Positions 24,912-34,157 of a DNA stretch of 64,000 bases are shown here, one piece after another. Source of the stretch: Streptomyces sp. ISL-10 (GTDB lineage Bacteria; Actinomycetota; Actinomycetes; Streptomycetales; Streptomycetaceae); NCBI RefSeq assembly GCF_018614575.1, contig NZ_JAGGOJ010000011.1, positions 1 to 64,000 on the forward strand. The letters are read 5' to 3'. The number at the start of each line of letters is the position of its first letter. The first letter of the stretch is position 1. The notes below the pieces were generated by a model. The model did not search any database. It had not been told where the DNA came from and saw only the letters and a program-made list of their open reading frames with translations. A program made the translations under genes and the position numbers.

Positions 24912-25055
24912 CGGGCAATGATGCCCGACCGGCAGCCACCAAGGCTGCCACTCCCACCGGCAGGGCCCCCATCGAGGCCGGGCCGCCGGGGACTTCCGCC
25001 CCTTGTGCGGAGTCGAGTACGACGCGCGCGCGTCCAGCAGGTGGACGCACGCGCC
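24912..25055 (+). promoter_or_regulatory. structured 5' leader of the SulP transporter
   Basis: Three stem-loops lie between the operator and the start codon. CGGGCA/TGCCCG around ATGA is at 24912-24927, and GGCAGCC/GGCTGCC around ACCAA at 24931-24949. A longer stem (about 25023-25055, GCGTCC/GGACGC core) ends 17 bases before the ATG and could mask the weak ribosome binding site. It does not match any riboswitch class I can name. Confidence 0.45.
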
Positions 25056-25072
25056 CGAACAGAAACGGTTGC

Positions 25073-26575
25073 ATGTCCTCACCGCTGTCCGCAGTCCCCA
25101 AGATGCGCATGTCCAAGCCCGACTGGCTCGCCTCCCCGAAGGTCTTCCGCACCGAGGTGCTGGCCGGCCTGGTGGTGGCGCTGGCCCTGATCCCCGAGGC
25201 CATCTCGTTCTCGATCATCGCCGGCGTCGACCCGGCCGTCGGCCTGTTCGCGTCCTTCACCATGGCCGTGGTGATCTCGGTCGTCGGCGGCCGCAAGGCC
25301 ATGATCTCCGCCGCCACCGGCGCCATGGCCCTGGTCATCGCCCCGCTCAACCACGAGTACGGCCTCGGCTACCTGATCGCCGCCGTCATCCTCGGCGGCC
25401 TCATCCAGATCCTGCTCGGCGCGCTCGGCGTGGCGAAGCTGATGCGCTTCGTCCCGCGCAGTGTCATGGTCGGCTTCGTCAACGCCCTCGCCATCCTGAT
25501 CTTCATGGCCCAGGTACCCGAGATGCACGACGTGCCCTGGCCTGTCTACCCGCTGATCATCGGCGGCCTGGCGCTCATGGTGTTCTTCCCGAAGATCACC
25601 ACCGTGATCCCGGCACCGCTGGTCTCCATCGTCATCCTGACCGTCATCACCATCGCCGCCGGCATCGCCGTACCGACCGTGGGCGACAAGGGCGACCTGC
25701 CCTCCTCCCTGCCGGTGCCGGGCCTGCCCGACGTGCCCTTCACCATGGACACCCTGACCACCATCGCCCCCTACGCCTTCGCCTTCGCGCTGGTGGGGCT
25801 GATGGAATCGCTGATGACCGCCAAGCTCGTCGACGACATCACCGACACCCACTCCAACAAGACCCGCGAGTCCATCGGCCAGGGCATCGCCAACATCGTC
25901 ACCGGCTTCTTCGGCGGCATGGGCGGCTGCGCCATGATCGGCCAGACGATGATCAACGTGAAGACGTCCGGCGCCCGCACCCGGCTCTCGACGTTCCTCG
26001 CCGGGGCCTTCCTGATGGTGCTGTGCATCGCCTTCGGACCGGTCGTCTCCGACATCCCCATGGCCGCCCTGGTCGCCGTCATGATCCTGGTCTCGGTCGC
26101 CACCTTCGACTGGCACTCCATCCAGCCGGGGACCCTCAAGCGGATGCCGCTGGGCGAGACCACCGTGATGGTCGTCACCGTCGCCGCCGTGGTCGCCACC
26201 CACAACCTCGCCATCGGCGTCGTCCTCGGCTCCATCACCGCCATGGTGATCTTCGCCAAGCGTGTCGCCCACCTCGCCCAGGTCTCCGGCGTCGTCGACC
26301 CCGACGGCAACCAGGTCGTCTACGCGGTCACCGGCGAGCTGTTCTTCGCCTCCTCCAACGACCTCGTCTACCAGTTCAACTACAAGGACGACCCGGACGA
26401 CGTCGTCATAGACCTCACCGACGCCCACATCTGGGACGCCTCCTCGGTGGCCGCCCTTGACGCCATCGAAACCAAGTACAAGCAGCGCGGCAAGAAGGTC
26501 ACCATCATCGGCCTGAACGAGCCCAGCGCGGACATGCACGAACGCCTCGCCGGCCAGCTCACCGCCGGCCACTGA
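25073..26575 (+). CDS. SulP family inorganic anion transporter
   Basis: A 500-residue SLC26/SulP transporter. The membrane domain spans about 25-395, with the family opening VLAGLVVALALIPEAISFSI, GRKAMISAATGAMALVI near 83, and FFGGMGGCAMIGQTMINVKT near 280. A C-terminal STAS domain (about 415-500: VYAVTGELFFASS, VIDLTDAHIWDASSVAALDA) is present and keeps the usual regulatory Ser position. Bicarbonate or sulfate are the usual substrates. The ribosome binding site is weak. It is divergent from the second MerR gene, with an operator and structured leader upstream. Confidence 0.92.
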   Translation: MSSPLSAVPKMRMSKPDWLASPKVFRTEVLAGLVVALALIPEAISFSIIAGVDPAVGLFASFTMAVVISVVGGRKAMISAATGAMALVIAPLNHEYGLGYLIAAVILGGLIQILLGALGVAKLMRFVPRSVMVGFVNALAILIFMAQVPEMHDVPWPVYPLIIGGLALMVFFPKITTVIPAPLVSIVILTVITIAAGIAVPTVGDKGDLPSSLPVPGLPDVPFTMDTLTTIAPYAFAFALVGLMESLMTAKLVDDITDTHSNKTRESIGQGIANIVTGFFGGMGGCAMIGQTMINVKTSGARTRLSTFLAGAFLMVLCIAFGPVVSDIPMAALVAVMILVSVATFDWHSIQPGTLKRMPLGETTVMVVTVAAVVATHNLAIGVVLGSITAMVIFAKRVAHLAQVSGVVDPDGNQVVYAVTGELFFASSNDLVYQFNYKDDPDDVVIDLTDAHIWDASSVAALDAIETKYKQRGKKVTIIGLNEPSADMHERLAGQLTAGH

Positions 26576-26579
26576 CACC

Positions 26580-26631
26580 GGCCGCCTCTCGCCGCGGACC
26601 ACGGACCCACGGACCGCGGGCGCAGGCGGCC
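26580..26631 (+). terminator. long hairpin downstream of the SulP gene
   Basis: GGCCGCCT (26580-26587) pairs with AGGCGGCC (26624-26631), and inner CCGCGG blocks can pair as well. TTCT follows. It lies 5 bases after the SulP stop. Confidence 0.65.
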
Positions 26632-26734
26632 TTCTGCGCGCGGGCCGGGTCCGGGACAATGCCCTGACGATCCCGGAACCCGGCCCGCGTCACCTGCCCC
26701 CTCGGGACGACGGGGCAGCCGGGGAGGAGGAACA

Positions 26735-28023
26735 CTGAGCCGCGTCACCGAGCCCTTCCGTTCCGAAGCCGATCCCACCACGCCTGCCGGGCCTTTGCCC
26801 GGCGGGCGTTTCCACGGCTGGCGCATCGTCGGCTACAGCGCCCTGGCCATGGCGATGACCGCGCCGGGCCAGACCACCGGCGTCTCGGTCTTCATCGACC
26901 CGCTCATCACGGACCTCGGCATCAACCGCACCCAGGTCTCCACCGCCTACCTGGCCGGAACACTCGTCGGCGCCTGCGCGATGCCGCTGGTCGGCCGCGC
27001 CATCGACCGCCACGGCCCGAGACGGGTGATCGCAGCCGTCGGAGCCGCCTTCGGCGCGATCCTGATCTCCCTGTCCTTCATCACCGGGATCGCCGGCCTG
27101 ACCGCCGGGTTCGTCGGCATCCGCATGGCCGGACAGGGGCGCTGTCCCTGGTGGCGACCACCACCGTCGCGTACTGGTTCGACAAGCGACGCGGCCTGGC
27201 CCTCGGCATCACCAGCGCGGTGGGCACAGCCGGCATCTCCCTCGCCCCGCTCCTCGTCGAACGCCTGGTCTCCACGTACGGCTGGCGCCAGGCGTGGGCC
27301 ATCGAAGGCATCGCTGTCTGGCTGATCGTCATCCCCCTCGCACTCTTCGGCATCCGCAACAGGCCCGCCGACCTCGGTCAGCACGTCGACGGCATCACCC
27401 CGCTCACCGGCGCCGCAGTCGACGCACCGCTGACCGGCTGGCCCCTGCGCCGGGCCCTGCGCACCGGCGCGTTCTGGGCCGTCGCCGCCTGCCTGGCCGC
27501 CAGCAGCATGCTCACCACCGGCCTGAACTTCCACCAGATCGCCCTGCTCGGCGAACGCGGCCTCACCCCGGTGGAAGCCGCCGCCAACTTCCTGCCCCAG
27601 ACCGCCGCCGCCCTGCTCGCCGCCCTCGCCGCCGGCGCCCTCATCGACCGCCTGCCGCCCAAAACCGTCCTCACCGCCGCCATGACTATCCTGGCCTGCG
27701 CCGTGCTCTCCGCCCGCCTCGTCGAACCCGGCTGGACCGCCATCGGCTACGGCCTCCTGCTCGGCGCCTCGGGCGGCCTGCTCCGCGCCGTCGAATCCGC
27801 CACCCTGCCCCGCTACTTCGGCACCGCCCACCTCGGCGCCATCCGCGGCAGCGCCCACACCATCACCATCGCCGCCAGCGCATTCGGCCCCCTCGCCATC
27901 TCCGTCGGCCACGACCTCACCGGCCGATACGGCACCGCCCTCATCGCCCTCGCCGGCCTCCCCGCCGCCGCAGCACTCGCCGCCCTGCTGGTCCGTACAC
28001 CGCGCTCGGCAGACCACGGCTGA
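26735..28023 (+). pseudogene. MFS transporter, broken by a single-base frameshift
   Basis: The first half (from GRFHGWRIVGYSALAMAM) reads correctly to GIRMAGQG at about 27135. From there the protein continues only in the next frame (GALSLVATTTVAYWF and on), ending LLVRTPRSADHG at 28023. Inserting one base at about 27136 restores a normal 12-helix MFS protein of about 430 residues. The -GRAIDRHGPRR- loop and KRRGLALGI motif are typical. The start is uncertain: CTG at 26735 is well placed after GGAGGAGG, TTG at 26795 is the alternative. Sequencing error is possible. Confidence 0.75.
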
Positions 28024-28638
28024 CCCGGTCACTGCCGGGGATGGAGACCCCTGTCACGTGCGTCGCCTGGCAGTGGCGGCCTCGGCTGCGGCGTGGGTCT
28101 CGTCGGCGCCCGGCGTGAGAACGACGCCACCACGCCGTCCAGCCGGGCCTGAATCACAGTGAAGTCGGCAGGATCAAACGCCCCTGCCGCTTCTCCTCTC
28201 CGCCCGAGCACGCTGCGCTGTTTACTGACAGGGAGGCTTCGGCTCGCGGGGAGGGAGCCGCACGTGGGCAAAGCGTCCACAGGAAAGAAGGCGGCCAGAA
28301 CGGGCAGGACGCGGGACCACACCGTTCTCCAGATGTACTTGCGGCACTTCGCCGAACATCAAGGGCCCCGGCGGTACGAGCTGCGCGTGCGGCGCCTCGA
28401 CAGTCCCGACCGGGCCTTCCCCGCGGCGCCGAGTGCGGTTTCCGGACCACGCGCCAGCGCAAGCGGCTCACTCACACCCAGGCGCCGTCCGAGGGCACCC
28501 CTGAGCTGCGCGAGGACGTCGCCCGGATCGCCGCCAACAACCCCCACCTCCTCGTGGGCGTCGGCCGTGAGGGTGGTGCCGATGTCTACTCTTGTGCCCT
28601 GGAGCTTCATGGCGCATGGGGAGAAGGAAGGCTGACCG
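28024..28638. other. boundary region between chromosomal block and prophage head module
   Basis: No intact gene, tRNA or integrase is visible. A plus-strand GTG at 28264 opens a frame (DHTVLQMYLRHFAEHQ and on). A second, differently phased segment (LREDVARIAANNPHLLVGVG and on) runs to a TGA at 28644-28646, overlapping the terminase small-subunit start. Together they look like one gene broken by a frameshift near 28410, or two unrelated scraps. An attachment site may lie here but cannot be recognised from one side. Confidence 0.35.
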
Positions 28639-29175
28639 GTGAATGACCGGGGAGTCGTCGATCCCTGGGAACGGCAGGCGTACGAGTCTCCCCAGGCGTT
28701 CGAGGCGTTTGCGGCGTACCGCGACTTTGGCCCGGTGCGGAGTGTCACGAAGGTGGCACGGGAGTTGGATAAATCCCGTGCGCTGATGGGCCGGTGGTCG
28801 CGGCAGTTCGCATGGGTGATGCGGGCTACGGCCTACGACCGGGAGCAGGACCGTTTGTTCCTCGCGGAGCAGGCGCAGGCGCGGCGGGACATCGCCCGTA
28901 GGCATGCGAAGTTGGCGCAGGCCGTGCAGAGCAAGGCAGTCGCGCGGCTCCAGACACTCGACCCGCGGGAACTGTCGCCATCCGAGTTGCTGCGCTACAT
29001 CCAGGTCGCGGCGGAGATCGAACGGCGGGCCGTGGGTGAGGCCCCGGTGGCCGGGGCGGTCGAGGACCGGGACCAGGGCGCGGACGTGGCGGCGCTGTCG
29101 GATGAGGAGCGCCGGGCCCGGATGGACCAGCTGCGCCGGGAGTTGGAGCGGCGGCTGTCGGAGGGTGGGAAGTGA
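28639..29175 (+). CDS. phage terminase small subunit (probable)
   Basis: A 178-residue protein directly before the large subunit, overlapping it by 4 bases. An N-terminal HTH-like segment (VRSVTKVARELDKSRALMGR, about 33-52) could bind the packaging site. A long charged helix (about 70-110) and an acidic/basic C-terminus (DEERRARMDQLRRELERR) would support oligomerisation. The family is not certain; the call rests on position, size and HTH. It starts at a GTG. Confidence 0.7.
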   Translation: MNDRGVVDPWERQAYESPQAFEAFAAYRDFGPVRSVTKVARELDKSRALMGRWSRQFAWVMRATAYDREQDRLFLAEQAQARRDIARRHAKLAQAVQSKAVARLQTLDPRELSPSELLRYIQVAAEIERRAVGEAPVAGAVEDRDQGADVAALSDEERRARMDQLRRELERRLSEGGK

Positions 29176-30665
29176 GCCGGGGTCGGGCCAAGCGCGGCTT
29201 GGTCGAGGGGTTCGCGGACCCGTCGGTGATGAGCGAGGAGCAGCTTCGGGCCGAGGTCGCGGCGCTGGTGCGGGCTGATGAGCTGTCGGCGCGGCGGTGG
29301 GCGTGCGAGGTCCCGGACTGCGACGGGCTGCCTCACGCGGGGTGGCTGCATCACCATGCCCGTGCGGCGCAGCGGCGGCCGTTGTGGCTGTGGACGGTGT
29401 GGATGCTGCTCACCGGCCGTGGCTGGGGGAAGTCGCGGACGGCGGCGGAGGCGGTGCGGGATTGGGCGCAGACACCGGGGCAGCAGATCGCGGTGGTGGC
29501 GAAGAACGCGACGCTCGTGCGGGACATCTGCTTTGAGTCCCAGAAGTCTGGGCTGTTGTCGGTGTTCCCGCCGGAGGAGATCGCGAAGTACACCTCGTCG
29601 CTGGGCGAGACGACGCTGCGGCTGAAGAACGGCACGCTGATCCGTGGCTTTGGTGCGGAGACGCCGGACAACCTGCGTGGCTGGGCGTTCGACAAGGCGT
29701 GGGCGGATGAGTACGCGGCCTGGTCGCGGCACACGGCGCAAGAGGTCTACGACATGCTGTGGTTCTGCCTGCGTGAGGCGGACACCCCGCAGGTCGTGAT
29801 CTCCACGACGCCGAAGCCGCTCCCGCACGTCAAGAGGCTGGTGGAGCGTGGCCGGGCGCAGGAGAAGGCGCACCGGGAGGGTGGTGCTCCGCCTCGGGTG
29901 GTGCTGACGCGCGGGCACATGCGGGAGAACGACGCGAACCTGAGTATGGCGGCGCGGGAGGAGCTGGAGGAGGAGTACGCCGGCACCAGGTTGGGTCGGC
30001 AGGAGCTGTCGGGCGAGCTACTCGAGGACGTGGAGGGCGCGCTTTGGCAGGGCTGGATGCTGGAGGTGGAGGGCTTTCGGTGGAGGCCCGAGCATCTGCC
30101 GGACCTTCAGCGGGTGGTGGTGGCTGTGGACCCGGCGACCAAGAGCCACGAGAACGCGGACATGACGGCGTTCACGGTGGCGGGGCGCGGCTTTCCGGTG
30201 GAGTCGATGTTCGGGGACGACCGGCCCCGCGGGTATCTGCTGCACTGCGAGCAGGATCGGCATACGCCGACGCAGGCGATGAAGCGGGCCGCTGCGCTGT
30301 ACCACGAGCATCGTGCGGACTGCGTGGTCATCGAGGCGAACAACGGCGGTGACTACCTGCCTGCGCTGCTGGAGCAGGTGGACCCGACGGTGAACTGGCG
30401 CATTGTTCATGCGACGCGAGGGAAGAGGGCGCGGGCTGCTCCGGTGGCGCAGTTGTACGAGCAGACGCGGGTGCATCACGTGGGGGCGGCGCGGGTGTTC
30501 GCGGAGTTGGAGGAGCAGATGACGACGTTCGTGGGTCAGGGTGAGACGGAGGACTCGCCGGACTTGCTGGACTCGGCGGTGTGGGCGCTGTGGGATCTGT
30601 TCCTGGATCCGACGATGCCACCACCGCGTGGGGGTGATGATCAGCGATTGAGTGGTCGGCGCTAG
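29172..30665 (+). CDS. phage terminase large subunit
   Basis: A 497-residue DNA-packaging motor. The Walker A motif is TGRGWGKSRT (81-90), and the Walker B-like FDKAWADEYAAW is near 178. The C-terminal RNase H-like nuclease has VVAVDPATKSHENADMT near 318 (first Asp), DCVVIEANNGGDYL near 383 and DSPDLLDSAVWALW near 463 (last Asp). All core motifs are present. A GTG start overlaps the small-subunit stop. Confidence 0.92.
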   Translation: MSRGRAKRGLVEGFADPSVMSEEQLRAEVAALVRADELSARRWACEVPDCDGLPHAGWLHHHARAAQRRPLWLWTVWMLLTGRGWGKSRTAAEAVRDWAQTPGQQIAVVAKNATLVRDICFESQKSGLLSVFPPEEIAKYTSSLGETTLRLKNGTLIRGFGAETPDNLRGWAFDKAWADEYAAWSRHTAQEVYDMLWFCLREADTPQVVISTTPKPLPHVKRLVERGRAQEKAHREGGAPPRVVLTRGHMRENDANLSMAAREELEEEYAGTRLGRQELSGELLEDVEGALWQGWMLEVEGFRWRPEHLPDLQRVVVAVDPATKSHENADMTAFTVAGRGFPVESMFGDDRPRGYLLHCEQDRHTPTQAMKRAAALYHEHRADCVVIEANNGGDYLPALLEQVDPTVNWRIVHATRGKRARAAPVAQLYEQTRVHHVGAARVFAELEEQMTTFVGQGETEDSPDLLDSAVWALWDLFLDPTMPPPRGGDDQRLSGRR

Positions 30666-30679
30666 ATCAACGAGGCGTA

Positions 30680-31213
30680 ATGTGGCTGGTGTTGAAGGGG
30701 CGGCGGGGTGGAGGTATGCACCGATATCACTGGCCGGAGGGCGTAGCGCGACGGGTCTTCGGAGTTGCGGTCGATGAGGCCGAGAAGAAGGCGCTGCTGT
30801 TTGACAGCGATAGTGACCGAGATGAGCGGGTCCGGTGCTTGGTCGCTGAGTGCCTCTTCGACGAGGACTTGGACGACCTGATGGAGTTTCAGCCTGCTGC
30901 GGTATGGGATGACTCGCGCTCCGGGTGGCCGATGGTCTGGGCGGGTTTGCTTTTGGATATCGGTTGCGTGACCGACTTGCCCCGATGGCGGCCGTCGGGG
31001 AAGCGGGTGGTGCACGCGGGGTTCGTGCTCCTCGATTCGGGGGGAACCCACTCGGGTCGGGTTGAGCGAGTGGTGAGCTTGCGACCGGTGGTTGAGCTAT
31101 CCCGAGGGTGGAGTGGAGAGTGCCTTACTCGGCTGCGTGATCTGCACGAGTTCATGGAGAAGGGCGTGCCACTGGACTGGGCTCTTGCGGTGCTGGACGA
31201 CTCGGCTCTATAG
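30680..31213 (+). CDS. phage-located hypothetical protein
   Basis: A 177-residue protein between terminase and portal. It has mixed alpha/beta content, many aromatic residues (HRYHWPEGVARRVFG; WPMVWAGLLLDIG), and no recognised domain. It could be a phage accessory factor. The ATG at 30680 has a weak AGG ahead; an internal ATG at 30716 is possible. Base composition is somewhat less GC-rich than its neighbours. Confidence 0.55.
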   Translation: MWLVLKGRRGGGMHRYHWPEGVARRVFGVAVDEAEKKALLFDSDSDRDERVRCLVAECLFDEDLDDLMEFQPAAVWDDSRSGWPMVWAGLLLDIGCVTDLPRWRPSGKRVVHAGFVLLDSGGTHSGRVERVVSLRPVVELSRGWSGECLTRLRDLHEFMEKGVPLDWALAVLDDSAL

Positions 31214-31255
31214 CGACGATTAGGCTGACGGTGGCGCGGGGCCGACCTTCCGGGA

Positions 31256-32980
31256 GTGGATGTGGGCCTGCGCCAGCTCGTGATCGATGCGTGGTCGTGG
31301 CTGAACTACAAGCCAGTGATGGCGGATGCCGGGCGTCCGGGCAGCCGCGCGTTTCCGGAGCTGGCCAAGACGTGGGTGCCGCCGCATGAGTTGCGGCGGT
31401 TGGCCGCGTACAAGGTGCTCGCGTCGTACGACTCTAACCAGGCGGGGCAGCTCGCGGCGGCTGGTGGCGATGCGGGCGCACTGGAGCGCCGGGAGCTGGG
31501 TGACGCGGCGAACCTGGTGGACACCGCGCTCGGTTACCTCCTCGGCTCGGAGCAGAAGGTCGCCGTCGAGGGGGCGGAGCATGCGGATGAGGCGACGCCG
31601 ACGCCGGGTGCGGCGGAGGCCGCCGCGGTGCAGGAGCGGCTCAGGAAGTGGGCGGACAAGGAGCTGCTGACGTTCCGTGTCCAGCAGGCGGAGCGGGCGG
31701 CGGTGCTGCTCGGGGACAGCGTGATGGCGCTGGCGTGGAACCCGCAGAAGCAGCGGCCGACGCTGCGCGCCTACGATCCGGGGTTCTTCTTCCCGCAGTG
31801 GGACGACGAGGACGACGACTTTCCCACGCAGGTGCATCTGGCGTGGGACCTGCCGGCGGATGACGATGCCGGGTTGAAGGCCCGGGTGCGTCGGGTGACG
31901 TACGAGCTGGGGCCGATATCCGAGGACGGCGGGGAGGACGGGGACGGCGGCAGCGTGGCGGGGCGCACGTATCCGTGGGAGCCGGGCCGGGTGTCCAACG
32001 TGACGTGCTACCTCACCGATGCGGAATGGCTGCTGGATGATCTGAAGAACGGGGAGGCGCTGGACCGTCTGCCGATGGGAAAGGCGAGCTTTCGGGTGCG
32101 GGCGGACGGCACGGAGCTGAACAGGCTGGACCTGATGATCGACTTCGTGCCGGTTGTGCACATCGCGAACACGATCCCGGACGGCGGCGAGCACTGGGGC
32201 CGGTCGGTGCTCGCGCGGGTTCTGCAGGCGCTGGATGAGCTCGCGGCCACAGACTCCGACAGCTCGGCGGCGTCCGCGACGACGGGCACGCCGATCATCG
32301 GGCTCGCGGGTGCGCGGTTGCCCGTGGACCGGGCGACGGGCAGGCCGCAGGAGCTTGAGGTGAAGGCCGGTGCGGTGTGGCAGCTCGGCGAGACGGGGCG
32401 GATGGACGCGCTGGACACGTCACCGCAGTTGGCTGAGCTGCGGGCGCGGGTGGATCACCTGCTGGAGCGGATCGCGGCGAACTCGCGGGTGACGGCGGCC
32501 GGGCTGGGGACGCTGGACGCCACGGAGGTGCCGTCCGGGTATGCGCTGAAGTTGGCGCTGGGGCCGCTGGACGCGCTGATCGGCATGATGCGGCTCGCGC
32601 GGGAGCACAAGTACCGGCTGCTGTTCAAGATGGTGCAGCGGCTCTATCAGGCCGGGCGGGCGGAGGGCTGGACGGCCGGGGAGACGCTGCCGGCGCGGCT
32701 GTCGTGGGCGCCGCACACGCCGACCGACCGGGGCGCGGTGCTGGAGGAGGTCGTCAAGGCGTACGGGGCGGGGGTGTTGTCGCTGGAGACGGCCGTGATG
32801 ATGCTGCTGGAGGCCGGGTATCCGATCAAGGATGCGTCGCAGGAGGTAGAGCGGATCAGGGCGAAGGCGGAGCAGGACGCCGCAGCGAGGCGGGGTGCGC
32901 AGGCTCCAGAGGACGGGAACGGCCAACAGGCCGACGGCGAGAGGGCCACACAGGTGTTGTCGACTGGGGCTACGCATTGA
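31256..32980 (+). CDS. phage portal protein
   Basis: A 574-residue protein, the expected size and place for the dodecameric portal through which DNA is packaged. The N-terminal half is alpha/beta, with VAWDLPADDDAGLKARV and HIANTIPDGGEHWGRSVLAR (the conserved lead into the stem). The C-terminal half has long helices (AELRARVDHLLERIAANS; LGPLDALIGMMRLAREHKYR) forming stem and crown, and a charged tail (EVERIRAKAEQDAAARRG). It matches SPP1-gp6-like/HK97-like portals in layout, though the subfamily is uncertain. Confidence 0.85.
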   Translation: MDVGLRQLVIDAWSWLNYKPVMADAGRPGSRAFPELAKTWVPPHELRRLAAYKVLASYDSNQAGQLAAAGGDAGALERRELGDAANLVDTALGYLLGSEQKVAVEGAEHADEATPTPGAAEAAAVQERLRKWADKELLTFRVQQAERAAVLLGDSVMALAWNPQKQRPTLRAYDPGFFFPQWDDEDDDFPTQVHLAWDLPADDDAGLKARVRRVTYELGPISEDGGEDGDGGSVAGRTYPWEPGRVSNVTCYLTDAEWLLDDLKNGEALDRLPMGKASFRVRADGTELNRLDLMIDFVPVVHIANTIPDGGEHWGRSVLARVLQALDELAATDSDSSAASATTGTPIIGLAGARLPVDRATGRPQELEVKAGAVWQLGETGRMDALDTSPQLAELRARVDHLLERIAANSRVTAAGLGTLDATEVPSGYALKLALGPLDALIGMMRLAREHKYRLLFKMVQRLYQAGRAEGWTAGETLPARLSWAPHTPTDRGAVLEEVVKAYGAGVLSLETAVMMLLEAGYPIKDASQEVERIRAKAEQDAAARRGAQAPEDGNGQQADGERATQVLSTGATH

Positions 32981-32983
32981 TCG

Positions 32984-32999
32984 TCCGACCTGGGTCGGA
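32984..32999 (+). terminator. hairpin after the portal gene
   Basis: TCCGACC and GGTCGGA pair around a 2-base loop 4 bases past the portal stop. The stem is short and tight, with no clear T-run. Confidence 0.4.
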
Positions 33000-33076
33000 T
33001 CCTTCCGTGTTCGATTGCCAGTTGGGCCGGACTACCGCTGTGATGGTTTCAACTGGTGCAGCGAGAGGGGCGTTCT

Positions 33077-33928
33077 GTGCTGACGGTTCGCACGCTTCGG
33101 GTAGCTAAGGACGAGGCAAGGCGGGCTGTGGAGCCCTTGGCGGCGCCGGGGGCGTTCGTCAGGCCGGAGGATCCGCCGGACCGACTGGCGAACACGATGT
33201 GGGTGGGTGCGGTCGAGGCATTGGGGTGCCTGGGACTCAAGGCGGGCACCGAGGCAACGACCGGGGCCCTGGCCGCGGCGATAGCAGGGCGGCACACCAT
33301 CAGTGGGGCGCAGGTTCGCGGGGACGGTGCGGCGTTCGACCTGACGTTTCTGGTGCCGCCATCGGTGTCCTGGGTCTGGGCTCAGGCAAGAGCGGATCTG
33401 CGCGTCAGGGTGGAGAAGGCGGTCGTTGACGCCGCCTACCACTCCCTTCAGTACCTGATCTGGAAGCTGCGCGGCGACAACGGCGCGTCTGTCCCCGGGT
33501 TTGCCGCTGCTGTGGCGCTCCACGCGGTCGGGCAGCCCCGGCCCCAGGCGCCGCCACCGCCGTTGCTGCATGTGCATAGCTATCTGGTCGGTGTCCTTGA
33601 CGAGTTCGGGGAACTGCGCGGCCCACGGCGGTCGTCGCTGTTCGAGGACGATGTGCTCCTCGCGAGTGGTGCCTTTGGCCGGGCGAAGCTGGCCGAGGAC
33701 CTGCGTGGGCTCGGGTTCGGTACGGAGGTGGTTAGCGGCCGCGACGGCAGCCTCTCCTTCGAGATTTCGGGCGTGCCCGAAGGACTGCTGCGGGTGGGGG
33801 ACTCGGCGGATAAGGGCTGTGCGGGTTTGGGGCAGGAGACCGACCGTGATCCGTGGGAGAGCGATCTCGGGGACAGTGACCCGTGGGAGACCGATCCATG
33901 GGAGAGCGGCCCGTGGCGCAACCGCTGA
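33077..33928 (+). CDS. TrwC/MobF relaxase-like domain protein inside the phage head module
   Basis: A 283-residue protein whose order of motifs follows the TrwC/MobF relaxase domain. MLTVRTLRVAKDEARR is at the start, MWVGAVEALGCLGLKAG near 43, and FDLTFLVPPSVSWVWA near 88 (family FDLTFSAPKSVS). LLHVHSYLVGVLDEFGELRG near 170 equals the His-x-His metal site, and SLSFEISGVPEGLL near 232 the last strand. The tandem catalytic tyrosines normally found near residue 18-26 are absent (ARRAVEPL instead), so nicking activity is doubtful. The C-terminus is a short acidic DPWE repeat. The GTG at 33077 has GAGAGGGG and gives the relaxase-like N-terminus. Confidence 0.7.
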   Translation: MLTVRTLRVAKDEARRAVEPLAAPGAFVRPEDPPDRLANTMWVGAVEALGCLGLKAGTEATTGALAAAIAGRHTISGAQVRGDGAAFDLTFLVPPSVSWVWAQARADLRVRVEKAVVDAAYHSLQYLIWKLRGDNGASVPGFAAAVALHAVGQPRPQAPPPPLLHVHSYLVGVLDEFGELRGPRRSSLFEDDVLLASGAFGRAKLAEDLRGLGFGTEVVSGRDGSLSFEISGVPEGLLRVGDSADKGCAGLGQETDRDPWESDLGDSDPWETDPWESGPWRNR

Positions 33929-34002
33929 CGACGTATCTGGTCGGTGTCGGCGTCCGGTGCCTCAGTACTGCATGGCCTGATCGTGGTCCCGTCGGACGGC
34001 TG

Positions 34003-34021
34003 GCCCGGTCACCGACCGGGC
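34003..34021 (+). terminator. hairpin between the relaxase-like and scaffold genes
   Basis: GCCCGGTC and GACCGGGC pair perfectly around ACC, followed by TTGCTCG. It lies in a 229-bp gap that otherwise shows no gene. Confidence 0.55.
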
Positions 34022-34157
34022 TTGCTCGCTAGGGGCCTGCCTGGCCATCACCCCAGGTGAAGAATCTGTGTACGGGCAGGTTGTAGATGGATGCTCGACT
34101 GTCGGCGGCGATGGCTACACTGATCGGCAGCGCGGGGGCGCGCTCTGGAGGAGATGT

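Noticed and set aside
28024..28640. tRNA gene as the attachment site at the prophage edge
   Set aside because: No cloverleaf or T-loop GTTCRA pattern with matching acceptor stem could be found.
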